In this document: positions 31,791 through 43,500 of the stretch, one piece after another
How positions within the stretch are numbered: the first letter of the stretch is position 1
Layout of the letters: every line of letters starts with the position of its first letter
Source: Marsupella aquatica
Lineage: Eukaryota; Marchantiophyta
Direction: 5' to 3'
DNA: 64,000 nt
NCBI GenBank assembly: GCA_973895155.1
Contig: OZ316891.1
Span: 32,472,423 to 32,536,422, forward strand
Position numbers and translations under genes: made by a program
Notes under the pieces: model-generated
What the model saw: only the letters and a program-made list of their open reading frames with translations
What the model was told of the DNA's origin: nothing
Databases searched by the model: none

Positions 31791-32639
31791 AAAAAACCGC
31801 TAAGGGTTATTGAGCCCAGTTTTGTGTTAGGGGGCACCCTATTAGCACCTCCATGCATTTTTCTTGGGTTTATAGCATATTAACCTCGATTGATTTTGGT
31901 TTTGGAATGTTTGGTTGTGGTAGTATAAGAGGTACCGCAGGAAGATAACAGCAAAAGAGATGGAGATAGGATCTGCGCATGGAGCCAAACATCTCTTTGA
32001 CTTGGTTGACGCAGAGTTGGCGACTATAAGTGCATGTATCCCCTTCAGTTTTTCCCACCCAATCCACTTATCTTTTCATTCCGTAAACCTAAACCAATTT
32101 GGCGTTGTGCTGTGCAAACAGGATGATGAGGATGCCAGTGATACCAGCAGCACCGATGAGAACAATGAGGGGACCACGACAAAGGGGCCCAAGGTAGGAG
32201 GGAGTAGTGGATCTGGACCAGTAGGAGGAGTTTCCCAGCAGGAGGGGGAGGAAGAGGATGAGGACGAGGACAAGGAGGAACCAGATGTGGAGGAGCAGCC
32301 AGCACCACCTCCTGTGCCACGTCCGGATCGTCGCAAGAGGGACAAGGGGAAGAGGCCGGCGACAAGGAGTAGGAGGACCCCATTCTAGAGCTTGGTGGTG
32401 TAGTGCCTATGGGATGCCCATTTACTTAGTGTAGTATATAGTTTTGATATGGGTAGTCTTATAGGGACCTAGCTTGTCATATGACACCCATCTAGGGTTT
32501 AGGGTTTAGGAAACCCTAATTTTTGTGTACCTATCAATTTTCTATAAAGCAATTTTGATTCAGACCTCATTCTCCGTGTTGGACAACAAGACCCCAACCA
32601 TAATTCAAAACTCTAAATCTAAACCCTAGCCTCAAGACA

Positions 32640-33060
32640 TCTTGCGAAACCTATGCGAACAACCCAATTCGCATATTTACCATATTGAAGGTATCGCAAA
32701 CATTATGCAAACCACATACGTTCACAAAAATGTGAAGCCATGTTCATGGCATAACTACCATTAACTTAATATCGCAAGCCGATTACCAAACTTCTGGGAT
32801 TGCAAATATTTAACTGCTTGATTATTATCGCAAGCCTCTCGCGACGCCCACGGAGTTGCTTAAATGTGAGTCCTTTGCGATTCTATTAGTGTCGCAAGTT
32901 GCGAAGGCGTTGCGAAGGTCTTGCAAAAGACCGGATGCGAACCTTTGGGCTTCGCAGTTTGCGATTCTATTGCAATGCGCGATACTTCGCAAAGGCGAGT
33001 TTTGTTTTTTGATTTCCTTTGTTGTTTGCGATGCTTTCAAGTTCGCAAAAGGTGTAGGTA
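32640..33060. repeat. Right subterminal repeats of the CACTA element
   Basis: TTGCGAA/TCGCAA motifs in both orientations, dense from about 32820 to 33050 (for example TTGCGAAGGCGTTGCGAAGG). They mirror the left end at 18840-19260. Confidence 0.8.
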
Positions 33061-33074
33061 GTGTTGTAGTGATT

Positions 33075-34027
33075 CCTCTAGCAATCCATGCATTTGCATA
33101 GTATCCTCAATCCTCGCAATTTTCTTTTTGAATTTTCTAGTAGTTTCACACACTCTCACATAAGAAATTCGACAATGCAAGCTTTTACCTTCAAATGAGC
33201 TTGCCAACAAACTATTCACATTCCAAGCCATCAGCGGGTCATCAGAGACGGCATCCCGCCATCCCGCATTGTTTAATGGGATGCCTTTCGGAAATCCTCA
33301 TTTTCTTCCTTGGATTCAGGGCCTCTCAACTCCTTTCGATTCCTCCAATGTCCAGGTTTCACCACAAGAAACTGGATAATCCGCAAATCATCTCGACTCC
33401 TCACCTTTGCCATATGAGTACCATCTAGCAAAACCTTGTATTCCAATCGAGCTTGAGTAATGTAGGGCTGCCCTAAAATCAAGTCATAGGGCAAGCTATC
33501 ATGCACAAAGATGTTAGTTGGCTCAATCACATTGCCAACCTTCACTGGAACTCCTGGACATCCTCCCCAAAGTGTATTCTTTGAAAGATTGATTGAGTTT
33601 ACCGACCACTGGGTATCACAATCAACCATCCATTGCCCAAGATCATAGATGCTTCTTGACATTAGATTTACCTCTATCCTGTATCAATCAATGCTCGGGC
33701 TTTGCCCTCCATCCCCACAAGCTCCACTTCCACCACTGAGCAAGTTCTTGCCCAAAATGGTTCCAAGATGGACTCCTTGCCATCTCCCAATTCAAGATTC
33801 TTCATGGTAGAGGCACACATGACCCACACACTTTGTGAAGCCTTGAGTACCTCCTCTTGACTGATTTTTGCCACTTCTTGTGACTTGTCAAACTTTTCTC
33901 CCATCAATGGTTTCCATCTTCCCAAGTTCAATAGCTTAGCTTCTGACATCTTCGGTTCAGAAACTACCTCCTTTGAAGACTCTAGCATCTGTGGTCCAGA
34001 AACTTCATCATTTGAAAACCCTAGCAT
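33075..34027 (-). pseudogene. Element B protease region
   Basis: Minus-strand frames with retropepsin features. The frame 33674-34027 ends VELVGMEGKARALIDTG, the active-site DTG. The next frame (33273-33662) continues after a frame change with LPYDLILGQPYITQARLEY, the second conserved block (usual LGRPW/Y). 33075-33231 carries the linker toward pol (RIEDTMQMHGLLEE) up to the CACTA insertion point. Confidence 0.8.
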
Positions 34028-34045
34028 CTGTGGTCTAGGAATCTT

Positions 34046-35914
34046 CTACTTTGAAGACCTTGGCATCTGTGGTCCAGGGATCTTCTCAACATTCACTTGA
34101 TACACTTGACACTCTGTATTAGCTCTTGAAAATGAACCTTCTCCATCCTCTTCAACTTCAGAATTAAACTCTGCTCCCAATGCATGAGGTCCTTCTTTAT
34201 AAAATCTTTTTTGCTTCACCTTTGCAAGTAAAGCATCTTGAGCTTTGGAGTTCATGCAAGCAAAAAACTCCTCATTGGTGACTCCACTCACTGTGGCTTT
34301 CCAAAACTTGTCAGCAACCTGGTCATACTCTATGTGTTGCTCCACATCCCTTCCAAGTATCCAACCAGGTCCTTTCTTTTCTGCCTTCTCCTTTTTTACT
34401 ACTTCCAACTCCTTTGAAGGGGTTGAAGTAGACTCTTTTTGTGTGCTTACTCTATCCTCAAATCAAACACTCCTTCTCATTGGCACATCAGGTGATGGCC
34501 TAGGAGTAGAAGGTCCGAAAACCACTTTCTATTTTCCTTTAGCACGTTCTTCCAAAGGCTCCACAGACTTTCTTTTCTCCTCCACCATAGAATCCCATAG
34601 AGACCCTACTTCTGCAGTAAAAGCATAGATCAAAACAGGATCATTCCATTCTGATTTCCTTCTTACAAACTCTGCTAGCCTTTTCTTCTCTGTCTCTGAG
34701 GATCCTACTGACGAAGGATCCCCAAACACAGTGTAGACATCTGCTTCATGCTCACCCTTGTCCCCATAAGCTGCAGCAATAGCTGAGTTATGATGTTTGG
34801 CCATTCTCTTCTCCACTAGTACCTTCATGCCACCTTTGTTGGCATTGACTAGAATAAGTTCACCTAAATCATGGTAGGCAAGCTTTCTTATGTCATCATG
34901 CTCAACAAACTTAACCATTCTCTCTTTTAGAGCAGCAGACAGCTCAACACACTCTCTTCTAGAGTGCTCTTTGCTATCACACCAGATACAATTCCAGCTT
35001 CTTGGTCCTCCAATAGAACTTCCTGCTCCTCCACTACCTCTTGATGGTGGTCTCGATGTGTTGCCTTCAATTTGTCCCAAAGCTTGGGTGGCAAGAATGG
35101 TAAGATTCTTCATGAGTTAAGACAACTCATCCATCTTGTCCACACTCTTCTCACCCCTACCGGTTGTTGATTCCATCTTCTCCACTCTTCTCATAGAAGT
35201 CACAGGTGCTACTGTGTCCAGAACACCTTCATGATTGATTTTCTTCCTTTTGTGCTTTTGACTGACTCTTAGCACAGCAGTCTCAACCTCCTCCCAAGTT
35301 GGCTGATTAGCCCCACAACTTGGGTTCATTAGTTCTAGAGCAAGCTCTAACTCATCCTGAAGCTTCTCATCAGCAGCTCGGATGAGTAGAGTAGCCTTCT
35401 GGACCTTCATAACTTTAGAGCCTATCTCAGGAAGTTGATTGAACTTCTTGACAAACTCCCTCATCAACTCTTGAGGTCCCAACTTCTTACTTCTGTCAGT
35501 CACCCAATCAAGGAAAGATGCTTGGGTGACCCTATCTGGATCTTTCAGCTGAAATTCTTCTTTCATTCTCAGCTCAAAAATATTCCATGCCTTTTCTCCA
35601 TTAGCTCCCTCTATCAAGGAAACAACAATTTCCTTGAGTTCAGGTTCCACCAAAGACACAAGCTCCTTGAGTGCTACCTCAGCATCAATCTTGTGAATTG
35701 TAGCCTATGTCCAGTATCCCTTGAGATACCTTGTCACATTTTTCCCATCAAATTCTCCTTGCTTAGTAAGGACCGAGTGCAAGTACTTGGTGGTCCTTCC
35801 AAGCAACTCCTTCTTCTTCTTCTCTTCCATCTCCTTCTCCTTCATTCCACGTAAGTATGCAGCAACCAAAGATGAAAACCTCTCCATGTCAGTTGGATTA
35901 ATCTCAGTTCCCAT
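34046..35914 (-). pseudogene. Element B Gag, broken into several frames
   Basis: Minus-strand frames 35705-35914, 35117-35659, 34529-35113 and 34046-34408 are collinear and separated by single stops or short shifts. 35117-35659 has capsid-like helices (AWNIFELRMKEEF, MREFVKKFNQLPE, EVETAVLRVSQKHKRKK). 34529-35113 has one zinc-knuckle-like motif, CIWCDSKEHSRREC (CX2CX4HX4C). The start is MGTEINPTDMERFSSLVAAYL at 35914. It has one knuckle, against three in element A, and the two elements are clearly different families. Confidence 0.75.
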
Positions 35915-36046
35915 GATTGCAATTCTTCCCTCTTGACTAATGATATACTCACAATTGAAGGACTTATAGTTCCAAAATCATATCTCTCTCTATCAACCAA
36001 AACTTAGACATGCACAAGTTAGCTCCAAAATCCACGGATCCCACTT

Positions 36047-36062
36047 GGTATTCGACCCACCA
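36047..36062 (-). promoter_or_regulatory. Possible primer-binding site of element B
   Basis: On the minus strand TGGTGGGTCGAATACC begins four bases after a CA, about 130 bp upstream of gag. Position fits; the match to a tRNA 3' end is not convincing. Confidence 0.3.
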
Positions 36063-36233
36063 AATTTGGCTCCAAGGCTGCCCCTCCCTGCAATTCTGGC
36101 ACATTTGGACTCCTCATTGAACACTGGACACAGCTATCTTCACTCCCGGAGAACAAGACATTGGAAAAACCAACGGAGATCTTCGGGCGGGCCTACATGG
36201 TAACGTTGTTCTTGGCATTAAAAACCGGGGCCT

Positions 36234-36541
36234 TCATCTTTGAAGATCTGTCGGGGTTCGCGGAGAACCAGGTGTCTCTGTCGACATAGGAACTACATTA
36301 GGCTTCTTTACAAGTAGAGGTTGTTTAAGAGGTTTACTTGGAGAGACATAGTATGAAATCGAAGCACCCACAACACTCCTACAAGACTCTGATTTCTCAG
36401 ATTCTGAGGAAAATGAAATCTCTGGCACTACTCTCTGTGAGCTGGTAATTCATTCATCACATGAGATGGAATAAATTTTTGAACAACATCTGGCAAAGAT
36501 GCATCTGAACTGTAAATTGACTCATCACTTGAAGACGCCAT
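36234..36541 (-). CDS. Small Ser-rich hypothetical ORF downstream of a TATA box
   Basis: The minus-strand ATG at 36541 opens a frame starting MASSSDESIYSSDASLPDVV that stops near 36430; an overlapping frame continues as VVPEISFSSESEKSESCRSV to 36234. A small intron or a one-base shift would join them. It lies about 150 bp downstream of a good TATA box and upstream of the element B gag. It could be a leader ORF within the element B 5' LTR or a host gene fragment. I do not recognise it. Confidence 0.35.
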
Positions 36542-36690
36542 AGAGAATCAAACAAGGGTTGTATAGGAGTACGTATTCCTATCCAACAGAGATAATTCAG
36601 ATTACAGTATTCTATGAAAACAACTACTCAATACTGAACGAACCTCAAAGTAATCGCGAGAAATGAAGATGAAAAACAGATGCGAGCTCT

Positions 36691-36700
36691 TCCTTTTATA
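36691..36700 (-). promoter_or_regulatory. TATA box (minus strand)
   Basis: On the minus strand CTATAAAAGGAAGAGC. Its position, about 640 bp before the possible primer-binding site of element B, would suit an LTR promoter. Confidence 0.5.
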
Positions 36701-36889
36701 GTTTTTGGGGGCATTGTACACGTGGCATTCCCTGATTGGTCCGTACGAGGGTTTTTTCAAGTGAGAGTCTGTCTTTTCAAGGAATGCTGAAATTTAAATT
36801 GTAGATTTTTGAGGAAATCGTTGTGGATCCCAATTGGTCTTCAAACTGAAATATCAAGGTATGCGATGCAAAAACTTCAAAATGTAGAG

Positions 36890-37095
36890 GTTGAATACTA
36901 GATGGGATCCATGGATCCCATCTGGTATTCATCCTCCTATTTTCCCAATGAGTTTTTGGACTTGCAAAAAAAATAGGATCCATGGATCTCAGTTGGTATT
37001 CATGTCGAAAGATCTCCAGATGCAAAGTTGCAGGTGGAAAACATTGAGGTTGAATACGATAGTGGATACTTAGATCCCGTCTCGTATTCATCATG
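36890..37095. repeat. Palindromic repeats of the GGGATCC type
   Basis: Three copies of a palindrome of the same design as at 9.3-9.8 and 12 kb but with a different core: GGGATCCATGGATCCC at about 36904, GGATCCATGGATCTC at about 36967 and GTGGATACTTAGATCCC at about 37061, each flanked by GAATAC/GTATTC arms. A half-copy is at 36038-36054 next to the possible primer-binding site. Confidence 0.75.
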
Positions 37096-37137
37096 CGTTA
37101 TGGGCTAAAAAGTTTTCGGACATGTCGTCGGGTTAAC

Positions 37138-38740
37138 TTAACTAACTAACTGTGTGGTTTTGGTCAATCTTGCCACCTTGCTTGGCAAGTCTTTGAACAT
37201 ATGATCTTTGTCGGTGTGGAGCGTCCTCAACACAGTCAACTCATCTGAAATTGATCTTGACTGGGAGTTCAACATCTCAATTGTGGCCTCATGTTGCTTC
37301 AGATCAGTCTGAAGGTGTGTCAAGTAATCGTTGGGGGTCTGTCACAAAGAATAAAAAACAGAGTGTCATTCATCAACTCACAAATCATATTAGCTGCAAG
37401 CTACTAATCTCAGATTTCCAACGTTAGTGAAGAGAATAAATAGAAAGTGCGATAAAAACTAATGTGGAAATTGATCAGAGTGAAACCTCATCGTCTTCAC
37501 ATTGGTTGCCTTCTTCCAACTCAATGGCATTCGTGGTTTCTTCATGCTTCTCTTCTTCATTTGATATTGAATCCTTTACAAGCTTCAACTCCTCCTCTAG
37601 TTTGCAAATTTGATGATGAATCCGCTGCAGTGCACTTCGCCGGTCGCACTCTGAAGATTTCAAATTTTCCAGGCTTCAAAGAAGTTTCTGAACATCTTCG
37701 CGGGCCTCTCTTACTTGGTTCTTACTCCATGACATTTCTGATTGAAGCATGGATAGTAACAAGGCACGAGGGGGGGTACTTGGCGACTGCGCAAGAGTGG
37801 AAGGACTTGGCCGCACCCACGGAATAGGGGAGGCAGATGCAGTACCAAGTAGCTCAACATGCAGGAACTTTTTTGAGGGAAAGAACATCCCATCCGCTCT
37901 CGGGGAAAGAGAGGCTTGAAGGAACTTGGGGAGGAACTGTCTCATGAATTGCATCCTCAATAACTTGTGCATCTGCACGCTTATAGACACAACCAGTCTT
38001 CCTTACACAAGGGGGCCCATTAGGCTTACCTTTGCCTTCTTTATGCCATTGAACAATCTGGCTTTTCAACTTAGATGCAGCATATGCGGCCCAATTAACT
38101 GTCCTCCCCAACACTCGTTCAACATACACTCCCTTAACAAATGTATGTGCCAACACTCCATTGACCGGCTTCTCATATCCATTGACAACTTGGGATAAAT
38201 GTAAGACATCCTCTTGTGGCAAGCCTGTGCAACTACCTAGTTTGTAACCGCTCCATCCCTTATCTCCAAAGCACGTGACTAGCATTTCCTCACTGATGTC
38301 AATGATTCTATGGAGATTTTTGCCTTCATTCGGAAGGCCAAACTGGGTAGCAAAGAAGTAAGCGTCCTTGTAAAAATTGGCTGGATCCCATTCGTTGTCT
38401 GTTGCCTCTGAAGCTGGCTTGACTCTACCTTTAGATTTCTCAATAGATGCTACCGCTTGAGCAACACAATCATCTGAACTGGGTTTTCCTTTAGAGAGTT
38501 TGACTAACACAGACCCGGCTGGATCCCATTCGTTGTCTGTTGCCTTTGAAGGTGGCTTGAACTACCTTTAGATTTCTCAATAGATGCTACCGCTCGAGCA
38601 CCACAATCATCTGAACTGGGTTTTCCTTTATAGAGTTTGTTGACTAACACAGACCCGGTTGAGCGTTCTTGAGGAGAGTTTTCTAATGACCCTACATCCT
38701 CACCTCCATCAACGGGCAATGGAAGTGGGGTATCCATCAA
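37138..38740 (-). pseudogene. Unknown coiled-coil gene with duplicated, frameshifted exon part
   Basis: Minus-strand frames from 38740 to 37138. The first starts MDTPLPLPVDGGEDVGSLEN and reaches GKPSSDDCGARAVASIEKSKG, then shifts frame. The next (37854-38510) repeats GKPSSDDCVAQAVASIEKSKG and continues into a conserved-looking domain (DPANFYKDAYFFATQFGLPN, GWSGYKLGSCTGLPQEDVLH, VNGVLAHTFVKGVYVERVLG, CVRKTGCVYKRADAQVIEDA). Exons near 37663-37475 and 37323-37138 encode coiled coils (HHQICKLEEELKLVKDSI; ATIEMLNSQSRSISDELTVL). I recognise no family. The roughly 130-bp direct repeat (38384-38514 and 38515-38650) has a one-base loss in its upstream unit that breaks the frame. Confidence 0.5.
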
Positions 38741-38749
38741 AACAACTAC

Positions 38750-40150
38750 GACAAATATCGATGAAATCTGATGAGAGTTCTGGTAAATCTAAAGTAAGAG
38801 AAGGCTACGACAAATATTGATGAAAGTAGAATAGGTGGTGCATTAGGTATCAAAGTTACAAGCGTACCCTCAGTCTGGCCTGCGGAGTATGTCACGCTCA
38901 TGAAGTAGCACTTCCACCCAAACCTGTGCAAAATCTCCATGCCCACAATATGTCAAAGACCGTGTATGCAACATTTGCACCATTGCTGATTTGAAAGTTC
39001 TTGAGTTTACAAGCACCTATCGCCGAATGCGTTGCGACTGTCAGGAATATGAAGGTTTGTCTAGAATTGGTTGAAACTGCAACAAAGCAACATTTGCTTA
39101 CCCGAGCTCTAAACCAAAGTCACCAAACCGCACCACCTTAGAAAAGATTTGAAAGAATAGAGAGTCCACACTATGTTTCCTTCAAGCACTAAAATTGAAA
39201 CATTCGGTGGAACTCCTCAACGTTCATTGTCGACATTTATTGCCGACATCCACTACTTTGCGACGTTCAGTCTCGTTCAGTCTCACCACCACTGTTGTTG
39301 ACAATCCCCTAAGCCTCCCAAACAAACTACTTTGCAACACTACTCGACATTCACTCCCCCCGCCACTGTTGTTGAGTATCCCCGAAGCCTCCCAAACATC
39401 TGGAAATTTAAGGCATAGCAAGCCCCAACGACCAAATTCCTCACCGTTGATGGACACCCGCGGATGGCGCGGAAGCCGCGCGGCTATTTCAAACTTGGCG
39501 GCGATTTCAAACTGCGGGAATGACAGAACTGGTCCCCTCCTTCTCCGTGGAAGGATCTTAGTGGCTAGAAATGATGCGATGTCCTTTTGTGTGGATACGC
39601 GTCATTAATTCCTTCACAGGGTTGAAGTCCTTGGTGGCCCCAATATCCTTCAATCTTGATCGTTGATCTTCTTATCACCACAAGGACTACCTCTCCATTT
39701 TGGTGATCCTTTTTGTGTCCTTTTTCCCCCCTCAAGCTTGCAATTGACCATTATTAAGGTCTGTGTACTGATTGTCTACACTATGACAATATTCCTAGTA
39801 TGCTTCACTCTCTAGATCTTGGTATCACCCTTGATCATAGCAGGCCAATCACAGCAGCCTGATACAAAATTGCCCCCTGATCAAGACTATGCTTGATGGA
39901 AGCAAGGAGCGCAAACAAAGAGAGGAGCTCAATTGAAGCTTCACGATTGGAGGAAGCAGCTTGATGGGCAGCTCAATTGAAGCTGGGAGGAGCTCGAGAA
40001 GAAGGGAAGAGCTCAAACCAAGGCTCAAACAAAAGGAGGAAACTCAGTTCATACTCAGCAATTGGAGAGAGCAGAAATCATTTGACTGCGAGAAAAGTCT
40101 ATAGAAGAAGAATAGCAGGGAGAAACTGAGCAAAATAGAATGGGCCGACA
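38750..40150. other. No gene seen; short direct repeat
   Basis: Short frames only. A direct repeat of about 75-85 bp (39255-39320 and 39335-39395) contains CACTGTTGTTGA..ATCCCC.AAGCCTCCCAAAC. A stretch at 39880-40010 is rich in GAGCTCAATTGAAGC repeats. Confidence 0.5.
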
Positions 40151-40209
40151 ACATTTTGGCTCCAAGATTTCAAATACCTCTTGAGTTGGAATCGCAAACT
40201 AAGACAATC

Positions 40210-40570
40210 TGTGCTTCTGCCCTTTGCCCCAGCCTTCAAGCACGCCCTTTGCCCCAGCCTTCAAGCATGCCCTTTGCCCCAACCTTCAATCTTGCCCTTC
40301 ACCTTCAAGCAGCTCGCCCTTCAAGCTGCTCGCGCTTAGCCCTTCCAGCTCGCGATTTGCCCTTGAAGCTTGCCCCAGCCTTCAATCTCGCCCTTCACCT
40401 TGAAGCAGCTCGCCCTTCGCCTTCAAGCTTGCCCTTCAAGCTGCTTGCGCTTAGCCCTTCCAGCTTGCGCTTAGCCCTTGAAGCTCGCCCCAGCCGTTGT
40501 GCTCACCTTCAAGCTTGCGCTTAGCCCTTCTAGCTTGCCCTAGCCTTCAAGCTTGCACTTTGCTTTGAAG
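40210..40570. repeat. Minisatellite of CCCTTCAAGCTTGC type
   Basis: Short interspersed units CTTCAAGC, TCGCCCTT, TTGCGCTTAGCCCTT and TGCCCCAGCC repeated over about 360 bp. The Ala/Leu/Pro-rich plus-strand frame across it (40156-40524) is produced by the repeat and is not called a gene. Confidence 0.75.
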
Positions 40571-43500
40571 ATCGCCCACAGTACGTTCCCTAAAAGCTCT
40601 CAGCAATGTTGCGGCCCTGATTGAAATTGTATGTCAATCCCACCAGCAGCCACAACTCACACCCGCAGCGCCGACAGTCTCGCCCATAGTGTCACTTGCT
40701 CGATCACTTTCAATCCCGATCGACTTCAGCCGGGACTTCAGCTGCACCTCACTCACACTTGCAGTTGCCACCTTCGATCAATAGAGCCATAGCGCCCAGC
40801 CTATGTGTAAGCATTCCTTCAAAAAAGGTTGGTCGGGAAGCAAATGAATGTCTAGACCCTGACCCAAGCTCACATCGATCATGGCCGTAGCACCCAGCAC
40901 CCAGCCCAAACACGACCGCAACACCTAGATTGCTTGAACACAACCTTCAGACAAACAAAATACAGCCGCAGCACCCCTGAGATTGCTAAAAAATTGCCGC
41001 ATCACCCTTCAGCTCACATAGGGAACATCTAGCTACAGCTCAAACATTGCAAAGGCACTTTGCGCATGCATTTCCTTACGAAAAAAACGAGGCAGCACCA
41101 TCCCAAGCTTCGCATAGCTTGATTTCCTTTGAAAAAAATGAGACAGCACCCAACGCATACGTACGCGCATGCAGTTCCTTAAAAACCACGAGGCAGCGAG
41201 CATGTGACGGGGTCCCCGTCACTCAAAATCATGAATAATGGGTCGTAGAGTGGTGTGCAATGTAAATAGCCATTGTAAAAAAGCCATTTTTTGTTTTGAA
41301 TGTTTATGCCGCTCATTATAGGTGGCTCTGCCCCGGAGGTTTCTACTTGTTTTATATCCCAATAGTTCTAATGTTTACCGCCTCGTTTCTCTTGGGTCCT
41401 TGCTTTTCATGCACTACGGATTGGATGTTAGTATCGGCGAAGGCACCGTTGATACCGTAGTGGGCTAGGGTTTTTCACAGCGTGTGTGTGCCGCACACTT
41501 TAGGTTAGTTTATTTCTTAGATGTTTTTGGTGGCGCCGCTAGGGTTGCCGCCGTAGTTGCCACTCCGTGAGGGGTGCTTTGGTGTTTTTTCAGTATTTAG
41601 GGGGGAGCCCCGTAGTGAGCAAAGGGGGGGAACTCAATCTAGTGTGGGTTTTAGGGAAGTTAGCTCATAGCCAAAAGGGGAAATCGAGCCAGAGTAGTGA
41701 GGTAGAGGTGTAGCGCTTGCCCCTGTGAGGCAGGAGTTGGGCAGACGGCAGGAGGCCGGGTTGTCCTTGCAATGTGTTACCACTTTTTGCCAAAAGATAT
41801 GGATTTGGTTTGATTCCTCAAGTTTTGGTGTGGGGTTATCTTTTCTGGTTCATGATATATTGTGTTCTTTCCCAAGAAGTGTCTAAGGAATCCTTGCACG
41901 GATTGGTCAACCATGTGAGTAGGGGGGGGTGGTGACACCACTCCACCAGCGACCAACAGGAGTGTGTGTGTGGCGTAGTCCATGGGACTTGATCAAAAGC
42001 AGAGAGGCTAGTCAGTAGACTTGATCAAAAATTACATTTCCGGGAGCGGAAATACACATACTCATCCTACATGCAATAGAATCCTAATAGCGTCCCTCCA
42101 CGTTCTCGTCATATGATAACAAACGATTTTAGTAGGAGTAAATATGTATTTTTCGTGTAAATTGTTTGATAAGCAGGTGACAGAGCACAAAGCGCCTACT
42201 TCGCGGCTCCCTTGTGCACTCCCCTTTGCAAAACGGGAGTCTTTCGTCCAATGGTCCAAGTCACATTTGCCCTAAAACTGGCCAGGCAATGTAAACCATT
42301 AGATCCCCAAAAATGGACGGATGGATGGAATCGCGATCAATCCAATATCAGGCCTTTAAACCAACGTCTATGTGGGAGAATGGGTTCGACACTTTGCACC
42401 CTAACCCTTCCCCTTTCCCCCCTCTCGGATCATCCACCTCCTGCCCAGATAATTCAAATATGTCCCTCAATGCCACCATGAAACCCTATAACACTAAGTA
42501 CCCTCTTACATATGGATGTGCCATGTGGACAAGTTATTAATGGACACATGTCCCCCATATATGTCCAGGCCAAAAATGCCCTATCTTAAACTAACAACTT
42601 ACATTGAAGAAGTGGGGTTTTTTGCACCCCTATTAGACTTCTAAGTTGCAATATGTATTTCGCAACCCCTAAAGTTCTTCTACAAAAATTCTTAAGTATT
42701 CTGCAGAATTGAATTAAAAAATCCTATACTTATTCCTTATTTGTGCTATACTTATTCCTTATTCATGCGTGATGGGTCAGAAGTTAATAAATGAGGACCC
42801 CGGGAATAATTGCCCCTCTCGTTTCAGCGCAATGTACCCCAAAAGTATTAATTGTGTCCATTTATATCTCCAAATTGCAATCGAATATTCTTGGTCCAGC
42901 TAGTGCTTCCATGTGGTCGGAGAAGAAATTTGCCCACTCCTACTGCAATTATTTTAACCGCAAAGAAGTTTGCTGCAGCCTTGGAGTTGTACAGTATGTT
43001 TGTAACAACGTAGATTATGATAGGGCAATCGGAAATTACTCCACACAACTTCCATCCTAAACAGCTGGACTACCCCGTACATCTGCATGTCTTGGGTTGA
43101 TAGGTCAAGGAAGGTGCACTGCTCTCATGAAGAGTTTCGAAGCTCCTTGCATGTTGCCGATTCTATGTGCATGACTCATGAAGAGTTTCGACGCTCCTTG
43201 CATGTTGCCGATTCTATATGACACAGCTAGTACTCGAACGCACAACTAAGACTGTCTTCATTCCTAGGCTAAAAGAGATCATCTATCGGGAGTTGATCAA
43301 TAACTGGTGCCGAAACACATGAAAGAAATCATGAAGGTCAGGTGACACCAATTGCACTCGCATTTACTCGATCACTCGATCTTTGGATGCGCGATTCTGA
43401 AAAACAGGTCTTCGTCCAAACGTCAACAATTCATTCATGGCACAGGTCCCTCGGTCGTCGGTCACATGCAAGACACTCCAATAATCACAGTCGCGTCGGT

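Larger units (their letters stand above)
25841..32388 (+). pseudogene. Second CACTA gene (TNPA-like accessory protein?), split by solo LTR
   Basis: The coding parts are 25841-26216, 30799-31432 (donor CTTT/GTGAGT) and about 31930-32388. The first part ends at the AGCAC target site and the sense resumes directly after the second copy, so the gene was whole before the LTR insertion. The protein begins Gly/Ser-rich, then AEHLNAAQLSHLDL, a strongly basic Arg/Lys/Glu helix, a conserved-looking middle (KGMSQIKDSFRNGAKIDEQW, DRKKVRVYLANLEEYRNM) and an acidic then basic tail ending RTPF. A frame change near 30940 also breaks it. Position opposite the transposase and basic nature suggest the DNA-binding partner known in CACTA elements as TNPA/TNP1, but I recognise no domain. 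Confidence 0.6.
18790..33071 (-). mobile_element. CACTA (En/Spm-like) DNA transposon, 14.3 kb, full length with nested LTR
   Basis: The left end is CACTACAACA (18790-18799) and the right end its exact inverse TGTTGTAGTG (33062-33071). Three flanking bases ATT are duplicated (18787-18789 and 33072-33074), as expected for CACTA elements. Weaker similarity of the ends extends inward (ACACTTTTGCAAA versus ACACCTTTTGCGAA). Both subterminal regions are packed with TTGCGAA/TTCGCAA motifs. Inside are a TNP2-type transposase pseudogene and a SET gene (minus strand) and a divergent second gene (plus strand). Without the 4577-bp solo LTR inside it and its duplicated 5 bp, the element is about 9.7 kb. 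It sits in pol of Ty3 element B. Confidence 0.93.

Noticed and set aside
40156-40524. Ala/Leu/Pro-rich ORF
   Set aside because: Produced by the CCCTTCAAGC minisatellite; no start context, intron signals or homology.
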